Below the pieces are notes generated by a model. The model did no database searches. It was given only the letters and a program-made list of their open reading frames with translations, and was not told the DNA's origin. DNA of 64,000 bases, from NCBI RefSeq assembly GCF_963676685.1, contig NC_092346.1, positions 42,653,289 to 42,717,288 of the forward strand. The letters are read 5' to 3'. Origin of the DNA: Mytilus edulis (taxonomy: Eukaryota; Mollusca; Bivalvia; Mytilida; Mytilidae). Position numbers and translations under genes: made by a program. Shown here piece by piece: positions 53,401 through 64,000 of this stretch. Every line of letters begins with the position of its first letter. Within the stretch, counting starts at the first letter, position 1.

Positions 53401-56400
53401 GTAGCTAAATGTTTCAATAAATATATTTAAGAGACTCTGCTCTTGTCTTTCATTGCAAATTGAAAACTGAATCAAATTTCTTTTTTGTTTAATTTGGGGA
53501 TGCAGTTTGTTGGACTTGAATATGTATTTCTGCTTTAGGTTTGAAGTATTTAATCCAACTTTTAAAGTATTTTAAACCCAAATGTAAGGTAACATCCATT
53601 ATCACTGTACTAGTATACATATTTTAGGGGCCAGCTGAAGGACACCTACGGGTGCGGGAATTCTCGCTACATTGAAGACCCATTGGTGGCCTTCAGCTGT
53701 TGTCTGCTCTATGATCGGGTTGTTGTCGCTTTGACGCATTCCCTATTTCCTTTCTCAATTTTATTAACCATATATTTTTATTTGATTCTTGTTTTAAGAT
53801 CTTTGATAGAAAAAAAGTGCAATATTTCATTCATACATTTCACTTGGCCAAAGTTGATTATGCACCTTTGTGCATTCATTGTACTTTTAAAAAATTATTT
53901 TTCTAACCTGCAACAAAATTTATGATTTGATGTCAGTACATATAAAAAAAAAATACAAACACACTAAATGATTAACTTAATGTCACATTGAGTCACAGTT
54001 TCGTTTAGAAGTCCTTATAAAGTTTTTTTCAATCAAAGTCTTATTTTCAAAATGATCAGGTTCTAACTTCTAGTTAATGTATAGCACATATAGATTTTAT
54101 TTATAACATTGTTCTCTATGATAAACAGTTACAATATCAATCTTACTTAAGATAATTAGATAATTTTATTATTTTTTTAACAGGAGGAACAGCGGTTGGT
54201 ACAGGCCTCAACACAAGAATAGGTTTTGCTGAGAAAGTGGCCAGTAAGATAGCAGAGTATACAAGTATGTATTAACATAAGTGAACTTCCAGGAATTGAT
54301 ATATATGGAGGTATTGGAAGGTACCTTGATATATATGGAGGTATTGGAAGGGAAACTTCCAGGAATTGATATATATATGGAGGTATTGGAAGGGGAACCT
54401 CCAGGAATTGATATGTATAGAGGTATTGGAAGGGGAACCTCCAGGAATCGATATATATGAAGGTATTGGAAGGAGAACCTCCAGGAATTGATATATATGG
54501 AGGTATTGGAAGGTACCTTTCATCTAATGGATAAAATTCAATTAAAAGTTCCTTCTTTCCCAGCAATATCAATTCACCACCATAACTGTTAAAACATATG
54601 TTTTCTTTAATATAGAAAATTTATAATTGTTTACCATTTGTGAAAAAAGCAATATGAGATGTGTTTGGAGAATATTAGGTGACACTGCAATATTATTCTG
54701 AGAATGTGCATAACATTATTGTTACTCATTTTCATGGTTCAGTGACTACTTGAAAAAAAAGTAAAGATTTTTTGTAATGTTAAATTCTCTCTTATTATAA
54801 GTAATAGGATAACTATATTTGGTATGTGCTTACCTTGCAAGGTCCTCATGCCAGTCGACCCAATTTCATGGATCAGTGAACAAGGTTAAGTTTTGGTGGT
54901 CAAGTCCATATCTCAGATACTATAAGCAATAGGTCTAGTATATTCGGTGTATGGAAGGACTGTAAGGTGTACATGTCCAACTGGCAGGTGTCATCTGACC
55001 TTGACCTCATTTTCATGGTTCAGTGGTTATAGTTAAGTTTTTGTGTTTTGCTCGTTTTTTTTTATACTGTATGCAATAGTTCTACATGTACTACATTTGG
55101 TGTATGGAATGATTGTAAGGTGTACATGTCTAGCTGGCAGTTGTCATCTGACCTTGACCTCATTTTCATGGTTCAATGGTCAAAGTTAAGTTTTTGAGTT
55201 TTGGTCTTTTTTTCTAATACTTTATGCTATAGGTCAACTATATTTGGTGTATGGAAATATTTTATGATCTATTTGTCAGTCGCGTAGATTTTATTTGACC
55301 TTGACCTCAATTTTACGGTTCATTGCTCAGTGTTAAGTTTTTGTGTTTTGGTCTGTTTTTCATAAACTATAAGCAATAGGTCAACTATATTTGTTGTATG
55401 GAAGAATTGTTAGCTGTACATGTATTGGTATGGTTCATCTGAACTTGACCTCATTTTCATGGTTCATTGGTCAATGTTTATTTTCTTGGTTTATGGGACA
55501 GTTGTAATAAAACTTTATATTTAGGACTATCAACACAATAGCAATGATTAGTAAAGAAGGCGAGACATTTCAGTGTGTGCACTCTTGTTTTAAGATGATA
55601 CCTTTAAACATTGACCAGAAAGGCTATTTAATTGTCTGATTTAAAAGTTATTGATGAAAAAGCATTCTTTTCAAACCAGAATGTTCATTTTTATTTCAGA
55701 AATTCCGTTTAGAACTTCCAGTAATAAGTTTGAATCATTATCAGCCCATGATGCACTGGTTGAGGCTCATGGGGCATTAAATGTGATAGCTGTAAGTCTG
55801 ATGAAGATTGCTAATGATGTAAGACTACTGTCGTCAGGACCACGGTGTGGTATAGGGGAAATCTCCATTCCAGAAAACGAACCAGGAAGTAGTATTATGC
55901 CAGGTAAATCTATCTTTATCTCTGAGATAGAAGTCCTAGTTATGTTTCTGACAGGTCTGCTTAAGGTTAAGACATCTTAATTCTGCTAAAGGTTTTTACA
56001 AACATAACAATGTTGTTATTCTGAGCAAAATTTAATCAATCTAAATAATGTGAACAAAACTTAGATCATTTGGAAATACCACAGTAACAAGGTTTTCTGT
56101 TTTGTCGCTTTTACATGTGCTAAAGGGAGAAGCTTCAAATACTTATTTGCAAGTCTTTGGTTTGACCTGCCCAAGGATGGAACATACAACATTCTAAACT
56201 CAAGGTGAACAAACTACCCTGATACCACAGAGGAGGTTAGGATCAGAATATAACAGATCATATTAAAAAAATTGTAGTTCATGAAATGAGATGAATTTGG
56301 TTGAATATAGAATTTTCTATCATAGCATTAAAATTAGAATTGTCAAATATCTAAACAAGGGGAATTAATTATGTTTAAATTTGATATGTCTCATGATTTT

Positions 56401-56896
56401 GCTATATTTCTGCTTCATATTGATATAAAAAAATGAAAAAATTAAAAGGAATGAAAAATTATCATTTTTAGGCAAAGTGAATCCTACCCAATGTGAAGCA
56501 GTAACCATGGTAGCAGCTCAGGTGATGGGCAACAATACAGCTATTTCAGTTGGTGGTTCTGGAGGACACTTTGAGCTCAATTGTTACAAACCAATGATGG
56601 TCAGAAATGTATTGCAGTCTGTGCGTCTGCTTGGAGATTCCTGTTTATCATTTGCCAAAAACTGTGTATTAGGAATTAGACCAAATACTGACCGAATTAA
56701 TCAATTATTAAATGAATCTCTAATGTTAGTGACCGCTCTTAACCCTCATATAGGGTATGATAATGCTTGTAAAATTGCTAAACTTGCTCATCAAGATGGC
56801 TCAACTCTTAAAGAAGCAGCTCTCAAGTTAGAGCTGCTAACACCTGAACAATTTGATCAATGGGTTGTGCCAACTGATATGCTAGGGCCTAAATAA
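50464..56896 (+). CDS. FH: Fumarate hydratase (class II fumarase), all exons except the first
   Basis: Eight exons in consistent phase encode 462 aa: 50464-50586, 50869-50979, 51781-51957, 52417-52572, 53195-53306, 54184-54264, 55700-55903 and 56472-56896 (TAA). It starts [20 protein letters not shown], equivalent to residue ~45 of human FH just after the targeting exon, and the length matches the mature enzyme. Key motifs are [13 protein letters not shown] (~95-107), [31 protein letters not shown] with active-site His near 187, [10 protein letters not shown], and the signature [11 protein letters not shown] (~316-326) with the catalytic Ser, split by the last intron. The enzyme interconverts fumarate and malate in the TCA cycle (mitochondria) and also acts in the cytosol. 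A TAG lies in frame directly before the first exon, so an upstream exon must supply the start. Confidence 0.95.
51360..51440 (-). repeat. Dispersed repeat family A fragment (fumarase intron)
   Basis: TGTGGTTTGATTGCCAATGA + GACAACTATCCACCAA is the complement of the family A 3' motif. Confidence 0.6.
53590..53765 (+). repeat. Dispersed repeat family B, copy 2 (fumarase intron)
   Basis: Contains 'GGGGCCAGCTGAAGGACACC', 'TCTCGCTACATTGAAGACCC' and 'GGGTTGTTGTCGCTTTGACG', matching the copy at 38.7-39.0 kb. Confidence 0.75.
54281..54518 (+). repeat. ~40-bp minisatellite in a fumarase intron
   Basis: Unit AACCTCCAGGAATTGATATA + TATGGAGGTATTGGAAGGGG, about six copies with small length changes. The minus-strand ORFs across it (131 and 83 aa, 'YLPIPPYI' repeats) are translations of this repeat. 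Confidence 0.9.
54690..55590 (+). repeat. Tandem-core dispersed repeat in a fumarase intron
   Basis: Four to five diverged units of about 145-160 bp, each with 'CATCTGACCTTGACCTCATT' + TTCATGGTTCA, 'GTTAAGTTTTTGTGTTTTG' and 'GGTCAACTATATTTGGTGTA'. It ends GGCGAGACATTTCAGTGTGT + GCACTC. I recall it as an abundant mussel repeat. Layout resembles the other tandem-core elements here. Confidence 0.7.
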
Positions 56897-57143
56897 CTGT
56901 TTAATCATATCAAAGATCAAAGGAGCTCTATATCAGGTCATAATTTTAATATTTTTTGTTAGGTATTTTTGTCATAATATTTGTTGGGAACACAAACATG
57001 CTTTTATTTTTATTTTTTTCATAATCTGACAGTAAAGTGAGAAAGAAAACTATTTTTTAACCAGATTTTATTTATTTTACATAATTTGTTGAGAGTGAAA
57101 ATGCATTTTTATTTTACTTCACAATCTAATTGGGAAGTTATAA
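56897..57143 (+). other. Probable fumarase 3' UTR and flank
   Basis: AT-rich sequence after the stop with T-rich runs. No canonical AATAAA was picked out with confidence. Confidence 0.35.
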
Positions 57144-57145
57144 TA

Positions 57146-57524
57146 CAGTAGACTCCACCTGATCAGATATCAGTTAAATGATTATATCGGCTATTGTAAA
57201 ATAATTTCAATACACCAAAGCATCCCTATATGTTTAATGCTAATTTTATCGTGTAATTGAATATTGGATATAAGATATATCGACAAACTGGATAAGAATA
57301 TTCAGTAAAATTGAGATAAAATCATGCACAATCAGATATTTTCAATGTTATTCTGACAGGAAATGGACCCAGGAGTTACGCAAGTACAATCTTTCAGACA
57401 AGATTAGGTCAAATCATTGTTTCTGAATATTCAATGAATATACATTTATTGTCTAATTGAACATATCAGGTAATGGGATATTTTATGGTGATATTAAGAG
57501 TATCTGATTTGCCGGAGTCTACTG
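57146..57524. mobile_element. MITE with CAGTAGACTCC ends and TA target duplication (pogo/mariner-like)
   Basis: Left CAGTAGACTCCACCTGATCA; complement of right CAGTAGACTCCGGCAAATCA; both followed by GATA. TA flanks both ends (57144-57145, 57525-57526). 379 bp with no ORF. CAG-starting ends plus a TA duplication fit pogo/Tc1-mariner elements. Confidence 0.75.
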
Positions 57525-57629
57525 TACATTTGCCTACAAAGTAATATTAAGATCTGTTTATTGTTCAAACTTTATATGTCAGATTGTTGTTATTGTCAAC
57601 AAAACAGTTGTGCATTTATGAAAAAAATG

Positions 57630-57835
57630 TTTTTGTTGTTTATTATTCTTGATATTTTACATCAGGAAAAATTTTATTTTTTAGTTATTGAGTATTTTGT
57701 AAAAAAGGGGGAGGGTTTTTTTACATGTCGCACCATATCTCAAAAACGATTTATGATTATTGCTTAAAACTTTACACATGTCTTTGTTATATTAATCTAA
57801 AGACCTGTATACTTTTTGGTGATGATTCTTTGATT
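57630..57835 (+). repeat. Solo fragment of the ATGTCGCACCGTATCT composite element
   Basis: About 170 bp almost the same as 58572-58735 (TTTTTTAGTTATTGAGTATT, AAAAAAGGGGGAGGGTTTTT, ACATGTCGCACCATATCT). A duplicated segment about 0.9 kb from its parent. Confidence 0.75.
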
Positions 57836-57959
57836 CGTCGTTTTTACGTGATGACGGCTGACAAATTGGACCTCGTAATTTTAGTATTATAGATGGGGAG
57901 AAACTTAAGTTTGCAAAAAAGATAAGCAATACAAGTTCTACCAGGAAGCATTGCGGAAA

Positions 57960-58228
57960 TCGTCAGTCGACTCCCTTTTATCTCATAACCAACACGACGG
58001 GTGCCACATGTGGAGCAGGATCTGCTTACCCTTCCATAGCACCTGAGATTACCCCTAGTTTTTGGTGGGGTTCGTGTTGTTTATTCTTTAGTTTTCTATG
58101 TTGTGTTATGTGTACTATTGTTTGTCTGTTTGTCCTTTTCATTTTTAGCCATGGCGTTGTCAGTTTATTGTCGATTTATGAGTTTGACTGTCCCTCTGGT
58201 ATCTTTCGTTCCTCTTTTAGAACCATTT
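57960..58228 (+). repeat. Dispersed mussel repeat (CATGTGGAGCAGGATCTGC family)
   Basis: Contains 'GGGTGCCACATGTGGAGCAG', 'GATTACCCCTAGTTTTTGGT' and 'GCCATGGCGTTGTCAGTTTA'. I recall it as abundant in mussels. The 72-aa ORF across it is not a gene. Confidence 0.6.
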
Positions 58229-59050
58229 TTATACGCCCGTCAAAATTTTGACGGGACGTATTATGGTATACAAATGTCCGGTGTCCGTCTGTCTGTCCGG
58301 CGTAAACATGTCGCACCGTAACTTGAGAACGACTTATCCAAATGTCATGAAACTTAACATAGTTGTTTCTTATGATGGTCAAATGATCTGTATACTTTTT
58401 GGTGAAAATAAGATTAAAACTTTTTGAGTTACGGCACTTTGTAACTAAAACAGGGGTGTGTTTTTTCACATGTCGCACCGTATCTCAAAAACGATTCTTG
58501 ATTATGGCTTAAAACTTGAAACACTTCTTAGTTATATTAATCTTAATATCTGTATACCTTTTGGTGATGATTCAAAATTTTATTTTTTAGTTATTGAGTA
58601 TTTTGTAAAAAAGGGGGAGGGTTTTTTTACATGTCGCACCATATCTCAAAAACGATTTATGATTATTGCTTAAAACTTTACACATGTCTTTGTTATATTA
58701 ATCTAAAGACCTGTATACTTTTTGGTGATGATTCAAAATTTCATTTTTGAGTTATTGAGTATTTTGTAAAAAAGGGGGAGGTTTTTTTTACATGTTGTGC
58801 CGTATCTCAAAAACAATTTATGATTATTGCTTCAAACTTTACACACTTCTTTGTTATATTAATCTAAAGATCTGTATACTTTTTGGTTTTGATTCAAAAT
58901 TTTATTTTAGTGATATTTAGTTTTTTGTAAAAAAAAAACAGGGTTGGGGGTTTCACATGTCCCGCCGTGTCTCAAAAACTATTTATGATTATTGCATAAA
59001 ACTTCCACACAAGACGTCGGGCGTATCATGTGCTCATGGCGCAGCTGTTT
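58229..59050 (+). mobile_element. Full-length composite tandem-core element with inverted ends
   Basis: Left ATACGCCCG (58231-58239), followed directly by a perfect 20-bp palindrome CCCGTCAAAATTTTGACGGG (58236-58255). Right CGGGCGTAT (59018-59026), then CATGTGCTCATGGCGCAGCT. The core has four to five units of about 165-180 bp with 'CATGTCGCACCGTATCTCAA', 'TTAATCTAAAGACCTGTATA' and 'CTTTTTGGTGATGATTCAAA'. No protein. Truncated relatives at 43.2-43.6 and 57.6-57.8 kb. Confidence 0.7.
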
Positions 59051-61800
59051 ATTTTAAAGATAGAAACTTAAATAAACAGAAATGATCAGCAAGCAAGATC
59101 TACAATTAAGACAAAACATAATCTGACGACTTATTATTGGAGTTATTGCCATTTAATGCCCAATTTTTACCATTATTTGCGTTTTGCCATTTAAATAACT
59201 TGAAATCAAAATATTTTTAGCAGCAGTAGCAAACACGTATGAAAAAAATCCTATATTTCTTTTCGTTAACTAATTTATTTCTCCTAAAACAACTGATTAC
59301 TAATCCCCAGATTTAGATTAAAAAAACAACAACAAAAAACAAAGGGTTGACAGTATTAAAAAAATATTCAGCATTTGTTTGAATCTTCAGATGTACTTCT
59401 GATGAGGCCTTACCTTGCAGTATACGCACTTGGCTGTGATAATATGCTTATAAATTAAAAAAAAAGAATATTTGAAAATGGGACTGGTATGAAATAAATT
59501 CTGGATTTTCCCCCCATACCTCTTTATCAAAAAGCTTACTGTTAATGCTTTTTTTTATTGTTAAAAATGCGACATGGACATAATCGCAACAATTTTAACT
59601 CGCATTTTGATTTTTTTATATGAATTAAACAGGATTTTTCTCAAAATGGCAAACATTAATATCGCATTTTAGTCGCAATAATAAATGCACGCAATAATTT
59701 CTGAATTTACAAAATCTTAATTAGCAGGTATGAGTCATTAATTTCTGTATTCCTAAATTTTTAAGAGCATTGTTTTGTCTTTTATTCTGTAAAATCCCCC
59801 TAACCTTGGACAATGGTATAACAGTGCAACATGAGAACGAACTATAAAAATCAGTTGAAATTGGTTCAACTCATCCGATGGATACAAATAGAAATACATC
59901 TTACAAAAACACAGGTTGGATGTGGCCGGGTACTTGTATATCCCAACAACAAAAAGACACCAAGTACTGATCTGAGAGTAATCGCATTTACTGACAGCTA
60001 GTTCAAAGCCATCAACTAATAAAAAAAACGTTTATTACGGTAATCAGTATTTTATTATCATTTTTTTTGTAAATTTTCGACAGCCTGTCTTTATTCTTTT
60101 GTACCCAATTAATTTCTGTTCCGTTATATTTTTTGCTCGATTTTTTCTATTCCTTGTTTAGCCATCATTATGTACTCTGTGAACCCTACCCAGACTCTTA
60201 AGTATGATATTTATCTTCTTTCTACATGGTGTGTCTAAAATATTAAGATTTTTTTGTACGAACGTCTACGTTGGACGCGTCTACTTTGGTTATTGTGATC
60301 CAGCACTTCCAATTTTCCAGTTCTGAAAAATGTGACTTGACATTGTTTATTTTCATTTCAGAATTTCAAAAATATCTGTGCTTACCACGAAAACTATGGG
60401 AGTAGTTTTAACTGCTACGAGTCGGGAAATAAGCAACGCCTTTTTGTATGCGACTGAATGCGATACGGACCAGTCATTAGGTAACACTATATCGAAACTT
60501 TTTTTGCTTATGTAATATTAAAAACAGTTTATGTTCTCTTTGAAGCCTGTCAATTAGCCAATGAAAAAATTATCTTCCTACCACGGCTTTGCCAAAATCA
60601 CGCAAGATTATGAAATACGTCACACGCAACGTGGCCACGATGTCTGGCACACTATTAAAGATGGGAATTAATTACAAATATTAATGAACTTTCTGGCTGT
60701 TATCTAGAAGGTATCAAATTTATCTTATAATTCGGGTAAATGAAGGTTGGATGCCGATTAGGACATTCATGGTAATAATTTATCCAATTAATGATGTCAT
60801 TATTAATTTAGTTTCTGACGGACATTTATGTGGCGTCTGCTCAACAGATGTTCAGCCTTGATTTTAAGCCAATTTTATCCATTCTTTAATTCATGAAAAC
60901 GGATTTACGTTTAATTTTGGCATAAAATTGTAGACAAGACAAAGTTACACGAAAATCTGTCATCGTATATTATATAAATAATTTTTATTTTGGCTGGGTT
61001 ATTAATTAATCTTTTTTTTTAAATAGACTTTTTAATACCCCTGTATAATTTATCGAGATTAATTATATAAAAAGAACGACGAAGAGATTTTTGTTTTACT
61101 CTATGAATGAAATTAGCTAACATTTTCTTACGTGAAACTCACGCACAAAAATTTGACTCTGATACTAGAATGCTTGGCTGATTGTTGAATCATTGTTTGA
61201 TAACCATATTGTTATTTGGTGGCTTTTTCTTTTTATATAAGTGAATTGGTTTTTTTTTCACAGACAGTCGAAATTCTAAGGAGCACCAATTGTGCTTCCC
61301 TACTTGTCAACGTGTTCTCTTTTAATGTATGAAACATATTTCGAGCACCTGCTTAAGCGGAACGCTACTTATACCCTTTGTAAACCAACTTCTACTATAT
61401 AGATTATCATGTCTTTCCTAACTTTTGAAATCTATCTTATTCTGATTTTATACAAGAGAAATAGCAAAAGCATGAACTTGTACTACAATTGTAAGCGAAA
61501 ATCTTTCTTCTTAGAATTTGACAGGGAACACCTATTTACAACGAAATAAACGAAAAAGTGAAAAGATAAGTTTTACACTAAGATCCTTTCGGTTGAAATA
61601 AGCACTAATTAGCAATACATTTTGGATAGACATATTTTATTACGACATCCCCTAGTCTTTGTTTTCTATCAGAATTTTTTGATTTTTTTCAAATGTTACT
61701 GATAAGGTAAAAGACCCTAAATTTTTCATAATTTTAGTAATAAAAATTATTTATTATTATAATACAGACAACGTTAACCCTACGTCTAGACATTATAGTT
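59051..61800. other. Intergenic AT-rich DNA
   Basis: Nothing recognised except the possible small exon at 60362. No inverted or tandem repeats of note. Confidence 0.4.
60362..60457 (+). CDS. Possible small terminal exon, Cys-containing peptide
   Basis: After a good acceptor (TTTTCATTTCAG) a 31-codon frame begins NFKNICAYHENYGSSFNCYE and ends QRLFVCD then TGA. Composition (3 Cys, Tyr/Asn/Gly-rich) looks more coding than the surroundings, as in a secreted or extracellular Cys-rich domain end. No partner exon was found on either side; a chance frame is quite possible. Confidence 0.25.
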   Translation, partial: NFKNICAYHENYGSSFNCYESGNKQRLFVCD

Positions 61801-61862
61801 TGATCACAGTCGTCAAACATGAAAGTTGCAATAGAACTGACAGTTCCTAGAGCTGGTGAAAA

Positions 61863-61864
<2 letters not shown>

Positions 61865-61929
<65 letters not shown>

Positions 61930-61948
61930 GGGGGGGGGGGGGGGGGTT
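61865..61948 (+). repeat. (GA)n microsatellite followed by poly-G
   Basis: About 30 GA repeats with one AA interruption, then a run of about 18 G. Minus-strand ORFs here (Leu/Ser repeats) are artefacts. Confidence 0.95.
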
Positions 61949-62459
61949 CGAAAGCGTAGCTGTTCCCAGTAGAAGTAGTCTGCAGAGGTTTTCCTGCAGT
62001 CAGTTTGGATATTGCTTAGGGCAATGGAAATAGTAGGGAAGGCAGGGAAGACAGCAGTAAGACAGCTATAGGGGAAGCACAGAACGTTCATCATGATGTT
62101 TATAGCAGCGCGAGGTGATCTGAGCTGGAAGCCGAGTGCTGATGAGTAGTGATTTGACCACATCATAAACCTCTACTGACCTGCCAACCTGGGGATGTAA
62201 TGGTACAGGGTCGAAACATCTGGTGAAGGTTGGAACCATCTGAAGACACCAAAGCACAGACAGAGAGCTACAGAGATTTAGAGATGAGGTAAGATGAGTA
62301 GTCAAGAGAATATTACAACAGAAAAGCAGAATACCACCATCTGTAAGTAATAATAACAAAAACAAACGATTACATGTTCTGCAGTTCTGATAACTTCGTG
62401 CTTTAATCAATATCCTTACTTGAGTCCTTAGTCTTTAAATTTATGTGCTTCAAAATAAC

Positions 62460-62728
62460 TGAATTCTTAGAGATGAGACATCAGTGAATATTCATGACCA
62501 AACATTTGGCCATTGCATGAATTGATAACTCTAAATAATAATGACGTCTTGAAAGGCTATTTTATTGTTTTGCTCTGACGTCATAATTACTTCAACAATC
62601 CAAATGATTATGACGTCAAAGCAAATAAGTAAAATAGTCTTTCAACGTCATCATTATTTAGACTAATCAATGCAATGGCCAAATGTTTGGTCATGAATAT
62701 TTACTAATGTTTTATCTCTAAAAATTCA
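62460..62728. mobile_element. Foldback MITE, ~269 bp, with internal CRE-like sites
   Basis: Nearly the whole element is one inverted repeat. Left TGAATTCTTAGAGATGAGAC versus complement of right TGAATTTTTAGAGATAAAAC; both arms share AATATTCATGACCAAACATT + TGGCCATTGCAT and TGACGTCATAAT. The short centre is near 62594-62602. TGACGTCA occurs once in each arm. No target duplication could be fixed. Confidence 0.75.
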
Positions 62729-63920
62729 ATGATATTTGGATTGATGCTGTCATTAAGGCTTCAAAGAAAAATTAGAATAGTATTTCAATACTTCATTATC
62801 ATTTGAACTTGGCATTGGTATTGATAATTTCCTTTCGATATATATTACTCTCATTTGATCTGCGAACCTTATCAGTATTTTGATTTTTTTTTTTATCCTA
62901 TACTAACTCCAGCATATGTAACTTTTTTGTATTTCTACTATTGTATTGTATATAATAAATACAACACAAATAAAATGCGAATTCATGTTTGAATAAAAAA
63001 AGAGTATAACAAACACTTATATCTAGACAAAGAACATTATACTGAACATTTCATTCGTCACTCAAAAAATTGTATATGGGCATTTGTAGCAGTAAAAATG
63101 TAAATGTGCAGTTGTAGAAAAAACACATTGCGATTAAATATACACAATTTTCGTTTATGGTTTTCTCATGGGGAGAATATGATGTACATCTGTGATGAAC
63201 AAAATAATTTATTAATTTCTTGAAAATGTTGATAGATTGCAATTTGCCTTACAAAATCATCAGAATTATCTATTCAACATTTTTGAAATGTACAAGTAAT
63301 AAATCTCATGTTGTTTTAAGAGCATTGACAGGCTTTGATATTGATATGCATTCTTTTAATTGTCAGGTGGTAATCCCTAAAATGCATTAAAGTAATAAAA
63401 TTTCAAATATTATTGTAAAAACTGATAACCTTGGAGAATAAGGAGAATATTACGATATAAATGATATTCTTGTATCTTATTCAATAAAATTTTATATGCA
63501 TTCTTAAATATTACAAATATTTTTATATACTTTATACACTTTGAGTTTAGGAAACAGCATACTTCGATTATAGAGATCTATAGATTTATATATATATATC
63601 ATTTCTCCTTGACTACAGGTTCATATAACACTTCTACATGTCAATAATAGATTCACAAAACAATTCTACAAGTTTATAGGTCTATACAACGCTTCTGCAA
63701 ATCCGATTCCTTTAAAACTTATATAAGACGATTCATGAAACACTTCTTCAAGTTTATATAGATTCATATACTAGTAACACTACTACACTTTTATACGTTA
63801 ATGCAATACCTCTATAAGTCTATAAGTTCATACACAGCACTTCTGAAAGTCTATAGATCCACCAAACATTTCTACAGTTGAACACATTCATATAACACTT
63901 CTAACTATATATATATATAT
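62729..63920. other. Intergenic AT-rich DNA at the right side
   Basis: No gene. 63590-63900 contains loosely repeated words (CACTTCTACA, AAGTCTATAGATTCATA), a weakly periodic segment. Confidence 0.4.
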
Positions 63921-63921
63921 A

Positions 63922-64000
63922 TCAGCAGGGTTAAAGAACATCAGTTGTTCGACCTGTTAGTCAAATGCGTTTTGTTTAAATATACTTTTTCACTTTTTTT
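63922..64000 (+). repeat. Dispersed repeat (CAGCAGGGTTAAAGAACA) cut by the window edge
   Basis: Follows a TA microsatellite (63906-63921). Matches 34148-34230 over 'AGTTGTTCGACCTATTAGTC' / 'AAATGCGTTTTGTTTAAATA'. Confidence 0.75.

Noticed and set aside
54177..54572. 131-aa and 83-aa minus-strand ORFs with YLPIPPYI repeats
   Set aside because: They translate the 40-bp minisatellite in a fumarase intron and overlap a fumarase exon on the other strand.
61813..62410. 117-aa and 114-aa minus-strand ORFs
   Set aside because: The first is driven by the (GA)n/poly-G microsatellite (Leu-Ser repeats); the second has no coding features.

Overview
The window looks like nuclear DNA of a bivalve mollusc, most likely a marine mussel (Mytilus-like). 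It is AT-rich with small phase-consistent exons, long introns, and many dispersed repeats I associate with mussel genomes. The taxon is an inference from sequence texture and was not checked by any search.

Four gene loci can be supported. (1) 1527-6261, minus strand: five phase-compatible exons resembling NEPRO (nucleolus and neural progenitor protein), with both ends missing. (2) 10061-26316, plus strand: a complete six-exon ZFPL1 gene (323 aa, Golgi zinc-finger membrane protein). (3) 37209-41303, minus strand: a Lys/Glu-rich protein of unknown function, 5' end uncertain. (4) 48803-56896, plus strand: a 365-codon CENP-B/pogo-type DNA-binding ORF, followed directly by eight exons of class II fumarate hydratase (462 aa, all except the targeting exon). 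The ORF ends in a GTATGT splice-donor sequence, and splicing there joins it in frame to fumarase.

Much of the rest is mobile-element sequence. ZFPL1 intron 3 holds a 9.4-kb array of ~1-kb units with a tandem core, AAT tails and a repeated hairpin; I read it as a Helentron-like (HINE) family. Intron 3 is followed in intron 4 by a second composite element, and similar elements lie at 43.2-43.6 and 57.6-59.1 kb. A 1138-bp element with inverted ends, a perfect 8-bp target duplication and a zinc-finger exon (MULE-like) lies between NEPRO and ZFPL1. A 2145-bp element with 5-bp duplications lies at 42.6-44.7 kb. There are several MITEs with clear target duplications (TTAA, TA, GATT, 5 bp), a tRNA-derived SINE, and two decayed LINE reverse transcriptases (32.2-33.1 kb plus; 44.8-45.9 kb minus).

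Regions 26.3-32.2, 33.1-37.2, 45.9-48.7 and 57-64 kb show no convincing genes apart from one possible small terminal exon at 60362. No rRNA, functional tRNA, CRISPR or viral genes were seen.
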